Positions 1 through 10,621 of a stretch of DNA of 64,000 bases are shown here, one piece after another. Under the pieces are notes generated by a model. The model was given only the letters and a program-made list of their open reading frames with translations. It made no database searches and was not told where the DNA came from. A program made the translations under genes and the position numbers. The stretch is from a virus. Where the stretch lies: the IMG/VR virus record IMGVR_UViG_3300034071_000801, positions 1 to 64,000 of that record, one strand, 5' to 3'. Position 1 is the first letter of the stretch. Each line of letters starts with the position of its first letter.

Positions 1-3000
1 GCTAAACTTGCAACGCTATCTGAACAAGATAGAAAGTTTGTAAAAGATCTTGATATAATTCTTCCTCATAACACTATGGATGTTGGTGGTAGACAATATG
101 TTTCTTTATCTGGAACTAGAACAGCTGATGGTAAACAACTTATTTCAAATAGACTATCTGGATATGCTACAGCATTTGTGGATATTGCTAACAATCCATT
201 TATTACTAAGGTTGTAAAAAGTGATGTTGTGGTGTCTACATTTATGTTTTTAGAATCTATTGGTGCAGGAAACACAGGAGTGATCTTTTTAAATCAACCT
301 ATTATAGAAAAGTATTTAGAATACTTAGATAACACAGGTTCTAAAAGTGTAACTAATAAAGGTAATATAGGATATATTAAAAGTTTATTTCCTACAACAG
401 GGAAAGCATTAGAAGATGTTGAGATATCTGTAGAGCAACTTCTTGACAATATAGAAAACTATGGTAAAACTGGTATGTTTGATGCTCTTAAAAATGCTGA
501 ACAACATTTAATATTAGATGAGTTTATCAAATATAAATTATTAGCAGATCAATTGTTTAGCTATACACAAGCTACAAACTATGACACAACAAGATTTGGT
601 AGTTCAGATGCTCTTCTTAAAAAAGAATGGGGAACATTCAATGCTAGTAATTTTAATCTAATATCTAATGTAAATGATGTATTAGGTAATACATTTATTG
701 GTGAACAAGCTGAACTTTTATCAAAATCATTTGGATCTTTTGGTGCAATTATGAAATCAGAACTTCCTGAAATCAAAGCATACACATTATCTACATTGAA
801 AAGATATGCTACAAGAAAATATATGTCTGCTGATGACTATGAGAAGATAGCTAACTTAATCAAAAATTCTTTCATAGATTATGTTATACAGAATAACACA
901 GTTATGACAGATATGATTAAACCTTTACTTGTAGATTCTGAAACAGCAGTGGTTGATCAATTAGAGAAAGCTAAACAAAAATATCCTTCTATACAAATAC
1001 TACAAGATCTTAGTCCTGTACTAGGAAATAGAGATGGATCTGCTAAATCTATAGAATTAAAAGCAAATGTGAAAGATGCATATAGTGAAAACTTATATGT
1101 AGGTATGATGAGAGAGTTAAGAGATGCTAGTCCAGAACTTAATGATCTTTATAATAACATTGTTAATGTAGCTATTCTACAAGGAACAACACAATCTGCT
1201 ATATCTATAAGAAACATTATTCCTGTAGAAGATTATGCAGCTAAGATAGCTCCTATTATAAATCAACTTAAAGCTAACAGTAGTCTTAAAGCTTTTGAGA
1301 ATGGAATATTTGAAAGAAACAATTTTGCAAACAAAGATGTATTCACTGAGTTTAGACCATATGTACACACTCCTCAACCTAATCCTGATACAGGAGAGTA
1401 TAATGAGAAGAGTGTTAGAATGAATCCTAATACAGGAGAAGATGAATTAATTTACTTCTTACCAAGTTTCAAAGCAATGAGAGGTGTTACACAAACATCA
1501 AGAAAATTAATTGTATTAAATGATGAGTTTAATTCATTTCAGTTATCTTCTGATTTCTTAAAGATCCCTAAAGTGGTAACTAATAAAGAGGGATTAAAAA
1601 TTAATATTACAACTGGTCTTGAGGTAACTAAAAAAGATTATGCATTGATGAAACAAAAAGGTTCACAAGATCTTTATAATGCATACTATTATAAAAAAGT
1701 GTACACTAATGAAGTGGATGAATTTAATAATCCTATTCCATTAAAAACATATAATCAAAAAATTAAAGCTTACGAATACTATTATAAACAAATCAATGTA
1801 TATGGTGATGGTAATAGAGCTGTTGAAATAAACAAAGATTTCAAACCTTCTGTTATTGATAATGGAGGTATGCCAATTCAAGAAGAATTGAAAGATGCTG
1901 ATATTGTTAATGCATTTTCTGCACAGGGTCAAGAAGAAGTTGCTCCTACATCTTTACCAACAGAAACACCTATAGAAGTTGTAACTACTCCTACACAAAA
2001 ATTGAGTGGAGAAAAAATAAATATCTACGCAGGTACAGGAGAGAATGCTGAATTAAGTAATTTTGCTGTTAGACCTTTTAAAGCTACAGATGATACACAA
2101 ATAGGTGGAGCTTATATAGATGCTACAGGTAAAGACATTACTTTCAAAACTGTTGAAGGATATTATCAAGCTAGTAAACTTATATATTCAACTTCTTCTG
2201 AGTATTGGACAGAAAAAATGGATTTAACAAATAAAGGAATAAAACTCATAGAACAATTTGCAAATGCTACTGGAGCACAAGCTAAATCTTTAGGTAGAAC
2301 TGTAAAAGGTTTAGACATTAAAGATTGGGATGATATTTCTTCTGCTGTAATGTATGATGGTTTAAAAGATTCTTTTGAACAAAATCCAGAAGCTCTTAAA
2401 AAACTTCTTAATACAGGTAATGCAGAATTAACACATACACAAGATAAAGGTAAATGGGGTAAAGAGTTTCCAAGAAGACTTATGGAAGTAAGAGAAGAAC
2501 TTAGACCTACACAAATTGCAACTAAAGAAGTGAGACCTAGATTTGAAGTGTATGGAAATGAAGTTCAATATACTGAAGATGGTTCAACTGCTCAAGAATA
2601 TAATAGTCCTGAAGAAGCTCAAGAAGGATTGAAAGAATGGTTAGCGTTAGATAATCAATCTATAACTGAAGAAGTTTCTGTAGAAGAACAAACTAATAAG
2701 CCTTCTATATTTGATTTAAGAAATGTACAAATTGGTTATACATCAGGACAAACAAAAGCATTAGAAGAAATATCTAAGTTAATTGATAGAAAAGCTGATG
2801 GTCATTATTTACTAGCTGGATATGCTGGTACAGGAAAAACAACAATAGCTGAGAACATAGCAAAATATGCTAAACAAGCAGGGAAAGCTATACTAGTTAT
2901 TGCTCCTACAAACAAAGCAGCTAAGGTGTTAAATGATAAACTAAAATCTACTGGTGTTGGATCTGTAGCTTCTACTATACATAAGACAATATATGGTGAA

Positions 3001-4236
3001 CCTAATGATCAAGGAGAGTGGGAGAAAAGTAGTGACATTAAAAACTCTGTAATCATAATAGATGAATCTTCTATGATTGAGAAATCATTAATGGCAGATT
3101 TACTAGACTCAACTAAGAATAAAAACAATGTGCTCATCTTTATGGGAGATAGTTATCAGTTACAACCTGTAGGTGAAGACTCTGGTTTATTCCAAGGTAA
3201 AGTGCAAGAAGTTAAAAATGACCAAACAGAGTTAACAGAAGTTAAACGTCAGTCTTTAGATAGTAGTATTTTAAAAGTGGCTACAGTTATTAGAAATGAT
3301 AAAAAATCATATGTTCCTACAGAATCTACAGAAGATTTTAAAGTGACAAAATCTAAAAATGAATTTGTTAGTAACTTTAAAGAAGCTGTAAAAGCTAATG
3401 AAGATGTAGCAATGATTGTTGCTACAAATAATGAAAGACTGTTGATGAATAAATTAGCAAGAAATGCTAAGTTTGGTGAAGCTTCTGAAAATGTATTAAA
3501 CCCAGGTGAAACAATTATCTCTATAGCTAACTCTTCTGATTATTCAAATTCTGAAGTGTTTAATGCAAAAGATGTAAGAGGTGAACCAACTAAATTTGAT
3601 ATAACATTTACAGATAACTTTGGAAAATCTAGTAAGTATGATGTATATTTAGCATTTGTAGTTAACAATGAAGGAGTAGAAGTACCTACACTATTCTTAC
3701 CTAATGTAGATAAACCAAGTATATATCATGCACAAATATTAAAAGCTGCTAGAGAGAGTAGTCCAGGACTATATAATGCTTTAAATAACTGGATAATGAA
3801 TACTAAGAAAGGACCAAAACTAAGTCCAGCTATATCAATTGCTACTTATGGATATGCTATTACAGCACATAAGTCACAAGGATCACAATGGAAAAAAGTA
3901 TTTGTTAATCAAAACTATGTAGCTGATTCATGGGATGCTGCAAGATGGTTCTATACAGCTATAACAAGAGCAAGTGATGAAGTGGAAGTTTTACCATCAT
4001 CATCTAATGTGCAGATATCTAATGCTGAAATAGACTCTAAATTAAATGCAATTGTACAAGAAGGTGTTGAAACATTTGATACAATAAAAGATTTTTCAAA
4101 TGATCAGAAGCAACAAATTTTAACTAACTTTGCTGCTAAACATAAAATGACAACTGCTCAAGCTAAATTATATATTGATAATGCTTTAGCTGAGAATAAA
4201 GAAGAAGTAATTAATAAACTAAAAGACTGTTACTAA
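1..4236 (+). CDS. Giant polyvalent protein with NADAR and SF1 helicase domains (5' partial)
   Basis: The frame is open from the first base, so the gene starts before the window; at least 1,411 residues are visible. Counting from the Met at base 76, residues 1-650 match nothing I recognise. Residues about 650-810 form a NADAR domain (ELSNF, VEGYYQASK, WGKEFPRRLMEVRE), a family of N-glycosidases acting on ADP-ribose or riboflavin-type intermediates. Residues about 890-1330 form an SF1 helicase of the Dda/RecD type: Walker A GYAGTGKTT, Walker B IIIDESS, motif III GDSYQLQP, and AITAHKSQGSQW with YTAITRA near the end. The stop overlaps the next start (TAATG). A giant protein mixing enzymatic domains beside fibre genes fits phage polyvalent proteins that enter the host with DNA. 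Domain calls are firm; virion delivery is inferred. Confidence 0.85.
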   Translation, partial: AKLATLSEQDRKFVKDLDIILPHNTMDVGGRQYVSLSGTRTADGKQLISNRLSGYATAFVDIANNPFITKVVKSDVVVSTFMFLESIGAGNTGVIFLNQPIIEKYLEYLDNTGSKSVTNKGNIGYIKSLFPTTGKALEDVEISVEQLLDNIENYGKTGMFDALKNAEQHLILDEFIKYKLLADQLFSYTQATNYDTTRFGSSDALLKKEWGTFNASNFNLISNVNDVLGNTFIGEQAELLSKSFGSFGAIMKSELPEIKAYTLSTLKRYATRKYMSADDYEKIANLIKNSFIDYVIQNNTVMTDMIKPLLVDSETAVVDQLEKAKQKYPSIQILQDLSPVLGNRDGSAKSIELKANVKDAYSENLYVGMMRELRDASPELNDLYNNIVNVAILQGTTQSAISIRNIIPVEDYAAKIAPIINQLKANSSLKAFENGIFERNNFANKDVFTEFRPYVHTPQPNPDTGEYNEKSVRMNPNTGEDELIYFLPSFKAMRGVTQTSRKLIVLNDEFNSFQLSSDFLKIPKVVTNKEGLKINITTGLEVTKKDYALMKQKGSQDLYNAYYYKKVYTNEVDEFNNPIPLKTYNQKIKAYEYYYKQINVYGDGNRAVEINKDFKPSVIDNGGMPIQEELKDADIVNAFSAQGQEEVAPTSLPTETPIEVVTTPTQKLSGEKINIYAGTGENAELSNFAVRPFKATDDTQIGGAYIDATGKDITFKTVEGYYQASKLIYSTSSEYWTEKMDLTNKGIKLIEQFANATGAQAKSLGRTVKGLDIKDWDDISSAVMYDGLKDSFEQNPEALKKLLNTGNAELTHTQDKGKWGKEFPRRLMEVREELRPTQIATKEVRPRFEVYGNEVQYTEDGSTAQEYNSPEEAQEGLKEWLALDNQSITEEVSVEEQTNKPSIFDLRNVQIGYTSGQTKALEEISKLIDRKADGHYLLAGYAGTGKTTIAENIAKYAKQAGKAILVIAPTNKAAKVLNDKLKSTGVGSVASTIHKTIYGEPNDQGEWEKSSDIKNSVIIIDESSMIEKSLMADLLDSTKNKNNVLIFMGDSYQLQPVGEDSGLFQGKVQEVKNDQTELTEVKRQSLDSSILKVATVIRNDKKSYVPTESTEDFKVTKSKNEFVSNFKEAVKANEDVAMIVATNNERLLMNKLARNAKFGEASENVLNPGETIISIANSSDYSNSEVFNAKDVRGEPTKFDITFTDNFGKSSKYDVYLAFVVNNEGVEVPTLFLPNVDKPSIYHAQILKAARESSPGLYNALNNWIMNTKKGPKLSPAISIATYGYAITAHKSQGSQWKKVFVNQNYVADSWDAARWFYTAITRASDEVEVLPSSSNVQISNAEIDSKLNAIVQEGVETFDTIKDFSNDQKQQILTNFAAKHKMTTAQAKLYIDNALAENKEEVINKLKDCY

Positions 4237-7200
4237 TGGCTTGTATAAATCCAAATGATCCAATTTATAAAGAAATTTTAGCTAGAGTGGGTAATCCTAT
4301 TCTAGCTGAGATTGAATATGATAAACAAATTGCTAAAGAAACTGCTGATCAAAAAGCTTCTCCAAAACTAGTTAGTCTAATGAAAGAATTCATTAAACAA
4401 ATTGGTGTTGATTACAAAATTGTTAGCAGTGTAGTTGTTGATGGTAAAAAAGTAGATGCTAATGGTGTTGCTTTAATCATGCAAAAACTTATTCAAGTGG
4501 TAGAAGGACAAGAGGATGTTGCTCTTCCTGAAGAAGCTATGCACTTTGCTGTTGCTATCATTAAGCAAACTAATCCAGCTCTGTATCAGCAATTGTTAAA
4601 AGAAATAAATGGTAATCCTATATTAGATGAAGTGGTTGCTACATATGGTAATGATCCAGCATATCAGAAAGATGGTAAGCGTGATTATCTAAAACTTAAA
4701 GAAGAAGCAATTGCTAAAGTTTTAGTTAATAGATTAGAAAATACTATTGCTAAAAATTGGTGGGATAAGATTGTTGATTATCTTAAAGGATTATTTTTTA
4801 CTAAAAGTGGATTTGATCAAGCTTCTATGGATGTCTTATCTGGAAAGATGGCTACTGTAGAAGATATAGATGTATCTAAAGAAAGTGCATATTTCCAATT
4901 ATCTAGTGGAGAAAAAGTATTTAATGATTTGCTAAATACCTCTAATGAAATTACATTAGATGAAGGTGTTTATCAATTAGGTGATGTTAAAGCTGTACGA
5001 AGAGTATCTGATTATGTAAAAGACTTTTATGATTCAGTATTTAAAAATCCTGCTGATACAGAATTTCAAAAAACTTTAAATGAACTTAAAGGAGAAAAAG
5101 GAACTGATGGTCATGCTGATATTGAACATGCACAACTTGTATTTGTAGATCCTACTACAGGATTGCTTAGAGAAGAAAAATTAGATGATTCTAGTTATGT
5201 ATCTAAGTTAAATCCAAAGGATGCAAGAATGTACAACATGCTTAAAGATAATCTAGAAGAAAGACTTAATTCATTCCCTGAAGGAACTAGATTTATGTCT
5301 GAGGTGAGAATCTTTGATAAGAAAAGAAAAATTGCAGGTACTGTAGATTTTCTAGCTATTGAAAAAGATGGTAATGTAAATATTCTTGACTGGAAGTTCA
5401 TGGATCTTGATGCAGATAAATATGAAGATGTTCCTTGGTATAAAGTGAGAGCTTGGGATATTCAAATGAAGAAATATAAAGACATTATATCAACTAATTA
5501 TAATGTTAAGAATGAAAACTTTAAACAGACTAGAATGATTCCTATTCTAGCTAAGTATTCAAAAGCTGATTATGAAAAAGAAATTCTTCCAAGACTTATA
5601 GATGTAAAAATAGGAGATGTTGTAGTGGAGAATATTGAGGAAGACTTTCTACTTCCTGTTGGTATTACAGAAGAGAAGACAGGAAATAAAAAGATTGATT
5701 CATTAATACAAAAACTTAATTCTGTTTATAAAAAACTTTCAGAAGAAAGTGTTAGTGAGTCTGAGAAATCTACTAAAGCTGAACAATTAAATGCTTTATA
5801 CAAAGCTATTAGACATTTACAGATTAAAGGAAATGTTGTTCCATTAATCAATCAAGCTAAGATATTGAACAAACAAGTGTCAATGTTATTAAATAGATAT
5901 GCTACTGAATTTGAAGGTAAGGATCCATCAGAAGTAGACCAAGATAAAGTGAATGCTTTTGCAGGAATGATTAGAATTCATTTAGAATCATTGGCACCTT
6001 ATTTAGATCTTAAACAACTTAGATTTTTATTGAATGAAGATACAGAAGAAAACAATAAACTTAAAGATGAATTAAGAAAAACAGTAGAGAAGGTGGAAGA
6101 TTATATTTCTGATCTAGAAGATTTAGATGAAACCTTCGGAGAAAAGTTTAATAGTACTAGCTCAACACCTGAAAAAGTGGTGAAAGGAATTACTAAATGG
6201 TTTTCTAGTGTTGCTACAATCCAAGTGGCAAATATTCAATCTTTATATAAATTAGCAAACAAAGCATTCTTTTTATCCAATCAAGAAAATTTAGAAGAAG
6301 TAAAAAAATTAAACACTTTAAAAGATAACTATGATAAATGGGCAGCTTCTAAAGGATTAAGTAAACGTGATTATTTTAATATTCTTACAAAGAAAGATAA
6401 GAATGAATTAATAGATGAGTTTGATAAAAAATTCTTCGATGATTTAAAATCTAAAATTGCTAAAAAAGATTTCAATTGGATATATGATAACATCAATAAA
6501 GATGCATATAGACAATATGTAGAAAATAAAATTGAAGAAGAGACAGATAGAATACTATCAAGACCAAGAGTTGGAACAGAAGAAGAAGTTAAAGCTAGTA
6601 TAAAAAGAGATTTAGCTAAAGTGTATAATAGATATAACCTTGAAAATAAAAATTCAAATGGTTGGTTATTATATGATGATGTTAAGAAGTTTCCAAAAAG
6701 AGATATTTGGGAATCTGCAGAATGGAAAGAACTTAATAAAACTGAGAATGCTCCAGCTAAAGCTTTTTATAATTACATTGTAGAAAGAAATGTATATTAT
6801 CAAAAAATAGAATATCTAAATGGAAAAGCTGCAAGAAAGTTTCTTCCTTGGATGAGACAAGGATTTGTAGAAGGACTTGTATTTGATGGTAAATCTAGAG
6901 GCGTAGGAGAAGCTTTTCTTAGAAATATATCTATGGATGAATCTGAAGCAGGATTTGGACAAACAGATCCTGTTACAGGAGAATTAATTAACACTATTCC
7001 TAAGTATTTTACAAAAGATCTTGGAGAAGGATATTCAACAGATCTTTTTAAAACAATGGCAATGTACAATGAGTATGCTATTAAGTTTAAAAATCTAAAA
7101 GATATTGAGGAAAGAGCTTTACAGTTATTAAGAGCTGAAAGAAATAAGAAATCTATAATGAGTTCTACATTTGGTAAATTGATTAAAGAGAATGGAGAAT

Positions 7201-8867
7201 TAAAGTTGAATCAAAAGAATGATGAGAACTCTAAACTTCTTGAGGATATGATTAAAGGAATCATTTATCAACAAAAGTTTGTAGAAAGTGAAGTGTTTGA
7301 TGCAGCTCTTGGTAAAATATCTGGATTTGGAAAAACTATTAATTCTAAATTAGGAATGAAAATATTTCCAGAAAATTTAGATGGTAGACAATTATCTCTT
7401 AATAAAGCAATTAATACATTGAACACTACGTTTCAATTAAATACATTAGGACTTAACTCTTTATCTGCTATTTCCAATTATTTTGGAGGTACCGCAAATG
7501 GTCTTATTAATGCAGGTGTATATTTTACAAAAACAGATTTTCTTAAAACACAAATGTGGTTTTTGACTAATAAAATGAAAGGAAAAGTGTTTGGAAAAGA
7601 TTCACTTGGAGAAACTCCTCAAAAAGCAATAGCTGCTCTTGATTACTTCTTACCTTTTTTAGAAAATTATAATAGAGATGCTGCTAAAAAACTTTCATTA
7701 AATAAATTAGATGAACAAGCTGTTCAAGATTTTCTAATGATTATGATGAGATCTGGAGAAGAAGCTATACAGACAGTAAACTTTTTTACATTTCTTAAAA
7801 ATGCAATAGTTGTAGATAATAAAATTGTTAATGTTAGAGAGTATTTAAAAACTACAGATGAATATAAAGCTTTTTATGCAGGAACACAAGAAGAAAGAAA
7901 AGCTAGACATGAAAAATTTGAAAAAGATGTAGAAGCATTACTTGATGAAAAAGGTGTATTACAAGTTGGTGAGATTGTAAATGGAGAATTCACTATTCCT
8001 GGTATAGATAAAAAGTCTGATTCAGTAATGGAATTTAGAAGACTTGTTCAAAGTTTCACAACTGATGCTCTTGGATCAATGAGTGAAGAGAATAGAAGAC
8101 TTGTGAATATGAATGTTTATACAGCATCTGCTATGGTGTTTAAAAACTGGATACCAAGACTTGTAGATGTACGTATTGGTAATATAAAATACAATGCTGC
8201 TTCTGATGCATACGAATGGGGAAGAATGAGAATGGTATTTGGAATGATTACAACAGATATATTAAAATCTATTAACAGTTTAAAATCTGCAATAGGTGGA
8301 GATAGTGATGTATGGTTAGGTCAAGTTAGAGAGCTATATGAAAAAAAGAAACAAGACTATTATGATAATACAGGAAAAGAGTTAGAAATGACTGAAGATG
8401 AATTCATTGCTCTTGTAAATCAAAATATGAAAAATCAAGCTGTAGATTTAATTATTTTATTATCATTAATGTCTTTATTGGCAGGATTGAAAGCATTAGC
8501 TCCAGATGATGATGAAGATCCAGTTGTAAGAAATCAATATAAGTATTTACTAAAAGCTACAGATAAATTAACAGATGAGCTTTCATATTTTTATGATCCA
8601 TCATCTCCATTCAATCTTATATCTAAAGGAGCATTTCCTTCATTGTCACTTTTAGAAAACTACTCTAAGTTTATTACAAATTTTACAAAAGAGAATTTTG
8701 GAATAATTACAGGTGATGAAGAAATGCAAGATGATGCTAAGCCAATTAAGTATTTAATGAAATCATTTCCTATATCTAGTCAAGCTTCAGGGATTCTTCC
8801 AATGTTCTATCCTGATATTGCAAAGGATCTTGGTATCAAAATGCAATCACAATATGGAATGAGATAA
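4236..8867 (+). CDS. Giant polyvalent protein with PD-(D/E)XK (RecB/Cas4-like) nuclease domain
   Basis: 1,543 residues, coupled to the gene before by TAATG. A RecB/Cas4-like nuclease signature lies near residues 365-390 (GTVDFLAIE, then ILDWKF), giving the D...DxK layout of the PD-(D/E)XK fold. Long charged helical stretches (EEVKKLNTLK; DRILSRPRVG) follow. A hydrophobic segment (LIILLSLMSLLAGLKAL) near residue 1,410 could cross a membrane or bury in a coat. The last 120 residues are Pro-rich and end in QYGMR, as in other huge phage ejection proteins. With the neighbour it probably forms a pair of virion proteins carrying DNA-processing activities into the cell. The remaining domains are not recognised. 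Confidence 0.75.
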   Translation: MACINPNDPIYKEILARVGNPILAEIEYDKQIAKETADQKASPKLVSLMKEFIKQIGVDYKIVSSVVVDGKKVDANGVALIMQKLIQVVEGQEDVALPEEAMHFAVAIIKQTNPALYQQLLKEINGNPILDEVVATYGNDPAYQKDGKRDYLKLKEEAIAKVLVNRLENTIAKNWWDKIVDYLKGLFFTKSGFDQASMDVLSGKMATVEDIDVSKESAYFQLSSGEKVFNDLLNTSNEITLDEGVYQLGDVKAVRRVSDYVKDFYDSVFKNPADTEFQKTLNELKGEKGTDGHADIEHAQLVFVDPTTGLLREEKLDDSSYVSKLNPKDARMYNMLKDNLEERLNSFPEGTRFMSEVRIFDKKRKIAGTVDFLAIEKDGNVNILDWKFMDLDADKYEDVPWYKVRAWDIQMKKYKDIISTNYNVKNENFKQTRMIPILAKYSKADYEKEILPRLIDVKIGDVVVENIEEDFLLPVGITEEKTGNKKIDSLIQKLNSVYKKLSEESVSESEKSTKAEQLNALYKAIRHLQIKGNVVPLINQAKILNKQVSMLLNRYATEFEGKDPSEVDQDKVNAFAGMIRIHLESLAPYLDLKQLRFLLNEDTEENNKLKDELRKTVEKVEDYISDLEDLDETFGEKFNSTSSTPEKVVKGITKWFSSVATIQVANIQSLYKLANKAFFLSNQENLEEVKKLNTLKDNYDKWAASKGLSKRDYFNILTKKDKNELIDEFDKKFFDDLKSKIAKKDFNWIYDNINKDAYRQYVENKIEEETDRILSRPRVGTEEEVKASIKRDLAKVYNRYNLENKNSNGWLLYDDVKKFPKRDIWESAEWKELNKTENAPAKAFYNYIVERNVYYQKIEYLNGKAARKFLPWMRQGFVEGLVFDGKSRGVGEAFLRNISMDESEAGFGQTDPVTGELINTIPKYFTKDLGEGYSTDLFKTMAMYNEYAIKFKNLKDIEERALQLLRAERNKKSIMSSTFGKLIKENGELKLNQKNDENSKLLEDMIKGIIYQQKFVESEVFDAALGKISGFGKTINSKLGMKIFPENLDGRQLSLNKAINTLNTTFQLNTLGLNSLSAISNYFGGTANGLINAGVYFTKTDFLKTQMWFLTNKMKGKVFGKDSLGETPQKAIAALDYFLPFLENYNRDAAKKLSLNKLDEQAVQDFLMIMMRSGEEAIQTVNFFTFLKNAIVVDNKIVNVREYLKTTDEYKAFYAGTQEERKARHEKFEKDVEALLDEKGVLQVGEIVNGEFTIPGIDKKSDSVMEFRRLVQSFTTDALGSMSEENRRLVNMNVYTASAMVFKNWIPRLVDVRIGNIKYNAASDAYEWGRMRMVFGMITTDILKSINSLKSAIGGDSDVWLGQVRELYEKKKQDYYDNTGKELEMTEDEFIALVNQNMKNQAVDLIILLSLMSLLAGLKALAPDDDEDPVVRNQYKYLLKATDKLTDELSYFYDPSSPFNLISKGAFPSLSLLENYSKFITNFTKENFGIITGDEEMQDDAKPIKYLMKSFPISSQASGILPMFYPDIAKDLGIKMQSQYGMR

Positions 8868-8905
8868 TCAATAGCTATATTATACCAGATATTTAATACA
8901 CAAGC

Positions 8906-8936
8906 TTTTATACTAAATAATTAATAATTAACTTTG
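8906..8936 (+). promoter_or_regulatory. Bacteroidota-type promoter before the first fibre gene
   Basis: TAACTTTG at 8929-8936 matches the TAnnTTTG -7 element of Bacteroidota. A TTTT run at 8906-8909 sits at the right distance for the -33 element but lacks the G. It lies in the 110-base gap before the fibre gene at 8978 and would uncouple the fibre gene from the giant-protein operon. Confidence 0.5.
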
Positions 8937-8977
8937 CTTACATTAGCTAAGCTAATTCACTAAAAAACATAAACATT

Positions 8978-10582
8978 ATGCCTACATTTATTAAACCAGG
9001 ATTCTGGGAAAAAAGACAAAAAGGATATGACCATTGGTTAAACCTTGACGAATTAATTACATCATTGAGTCCAGGAGGTTCTGGTCCACTAGAATATAAT
9101 ATTAATGGTACAGGTATACAACCTGTAGTAGGTGGTAATGATGCAAGTGGTACAAACGCTACAATTGGTGGTGGTCAATGTAATACTGCCTCTTGTTATA
9201 ATTCAACAATTGGTGGTGGTAGATTGAATACTGCTTCTGGTGTTTATTCAATAATTGGTGGTGGATTTCAAAATACTGCTTCTGCTTATGATTCAACAAT
9301 TAGTGGTGGTGTTGGAAATACTGCTTCTGGTATTTATGCAACAATTGGTGGGGGTCGATACAATACTGCTTCTGCTTATGATTCAACAATTGGCGGTGGA
9401 TTTGGTGGTTATGCAAGTGGTTGTTTATCAACAATTGGAGGTGGTAGAGCCAATACTTCTTCTGGTTGTCGTTCAACAATTAGTGGCGGAGGATATAATA
9501 TTGCTTCTGGAGATGCTACATTTATTGGAGGAGGTTCTTACAATACTGCAACTTGTTCTTTTGCAACAATATCTGGAGGTGGTTTAAATACTGCTTGTAG
9601 AAATGCTTTTGTAGGAGGTGGTAGATATAATTGTGCTTCTGGATATAATTCTGTTATAGCTGGTGGTGGAGGTCAATATCTTTCAGAAGGTAACATTGCT
9701 TCTGGTAGTCGTTCAGCAATAGTAGGAGGTTCTTCCAATATTGCTTGTGGCGATGGTTCTTTTATTGGTGGTGGTCAATGTAATAGTAGTTCTAATAATT
9801 GGTCAACAATAAGTGGTGGTAAATATAATACTGCTTCTGGTTTTCGATCAACAGTTGGAGGTGGATATTTAAACCACGCTACTTATATTACTTCTACAAT
9901 TGCTGGTGGCGAAAGAAATACTGCTTCTGGTCAAGCATCTTTTATTGGCGGTGGTTATAGTCATATTGCATCTGCTGCTTTTACAACAATTAGTGGTGGA
10001 TATAATAATAATGCTTTTGGTAATTATTCCACAGTTGGAGGTGGTAAAGGCAATACTGCTTCAAATACAAATTCTACAATTGGTGGTGGTAAAGGCAATT
10101 CAACTTCTGGTTATAGTTCTACAATTGGTGGTGGTTGTAGTAATACTTCTTCTGGTATTTATTCATCAATTGGTGGTGGTTGTAGTAATACTTCTTCTGC
10201 TTATGCAACAATTGTTGCTGGTGGAAAATTAAATACTGCTTCTGGTTATGGTTCAACAGTAAGTGGTGGTTATGCCAATACTGCTTCTGCTTATGCTTCA
10301 TTTATTGGAGGTGGTCGATGTAATACTGCTTCTAATAATTACTCAATAATAGTTGGTGGTTATAATAATTTGGTTTCTGGTTATAATTCAGTAATTATAG
10401 GAGGACAATCAAGTTTAAATACTTATGATTGTGCTTTTATTGTAGGAACTGGTATAACTTCAAATAGAAGTTTTACAACATTTGTAAATAACTTATCTAT
10501 AATGAACATACCAACAAGTGGAGCTGGTCTACCTAGTGGAGCTGTTTATCTAAATGGAACGTATTTAAGTATAATACCTTAA
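8978..10582 (+). CDS. Tail-fibre/adhesin-like protein with 15-residue GGG-NTAS repeats
   Basis: 534 residues. The N-terminal 30 residues (PTFIKPGFWE...WLNLDELI) match the start of the collagen-like protein at 16007, which suggests a shared virion-anchoring module. Residues about 55-480 are some 28 repeats of 15 residues with consensus STIGGGxxNTASGxY, resembling the left-handed beta-roll heads of YadA-type trimeric adhesins. The C-terminus (TTFVNNLSIMNIPTS.AGLP.GAVY) is shared with the protein at 16993 and may be a trimerisation or tip module. Likely a receptor-binding or decoration fibre; the exact position on the virion is unknown. Confidence 0.7.
   Translation: MPTFIKPGFWEKRQKGYDHWLNLDELITSLSPGGSGPLEYNINGTGIQPVVGGNDASGTNATIGGGQCNTASCYNSTIGGGRLNTASGVYSIIGGGFQNTASAYDSTISGGVGNTASGIYATIGGGRYNTASAYDSTIGGGFGGYASGCLSTIGGGRANTSSGCRSTISGGGYNIASGDATFIGGGSYNTATCSFATISGGGLNTACRNAFVGGGRYNCASGYNSVIAGGGGQYLSEGNIASGSRSAIVGGSSNIACGDGSFIGGGQCNSSSNNWSTISGGKYNTASGFRSTVGGGYLNHATYITSTIAGGERNTASGQASFIGGGYSHIASAAFTTISGGYNNNAFGNYSTVGGGKGNTASNTNSTIGGGKGNSTSGYSSTIGGGCSNTSSGIYSSIGGGCSNTSSAYATIVAGGKLNTASGYGSTVSGGYANTASAYASFIGGGRCNTASNNYSIIVGGYNNLVSGYNSVIIGGQSSLNTYDCAFIVGTGITSNRSFTTFVNNLSIMNIPTSGAGLPSGAVYLNGTYLSIIP
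9155..10400 (+). repeat. Tandem 45-base coding repeats (about 28 copies)
   Basis: Successive units read roughly TCAACAATTGGTGGTGG, then AATACTGCTTCTGG, then a variable TAT-containing triplet run, each 45 bases and in frame. DNA identity between copies is high enough for recombination or slippage to change repeat number without breaking the frame. A related array lies at 17180-18210. Confidence 0.8.
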
Positions 10583-10621
10583 TAATAATTTTTTTTTTAA
10601 CTTCAATAAATATTTATAACA

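Noticed and set aside
9255-9587. Hydrophobic leucine/valine-rich frames inside the repeat fibre genes
   Set aside because: They are shifted readings of the GGT/ATT repeat codons, not separate genes.
9155-10400. 45-base repeats as a CRISPR array
   Set aside because: The units are in frame, without unique spacers, and code a regular 15-residue protein repeat.
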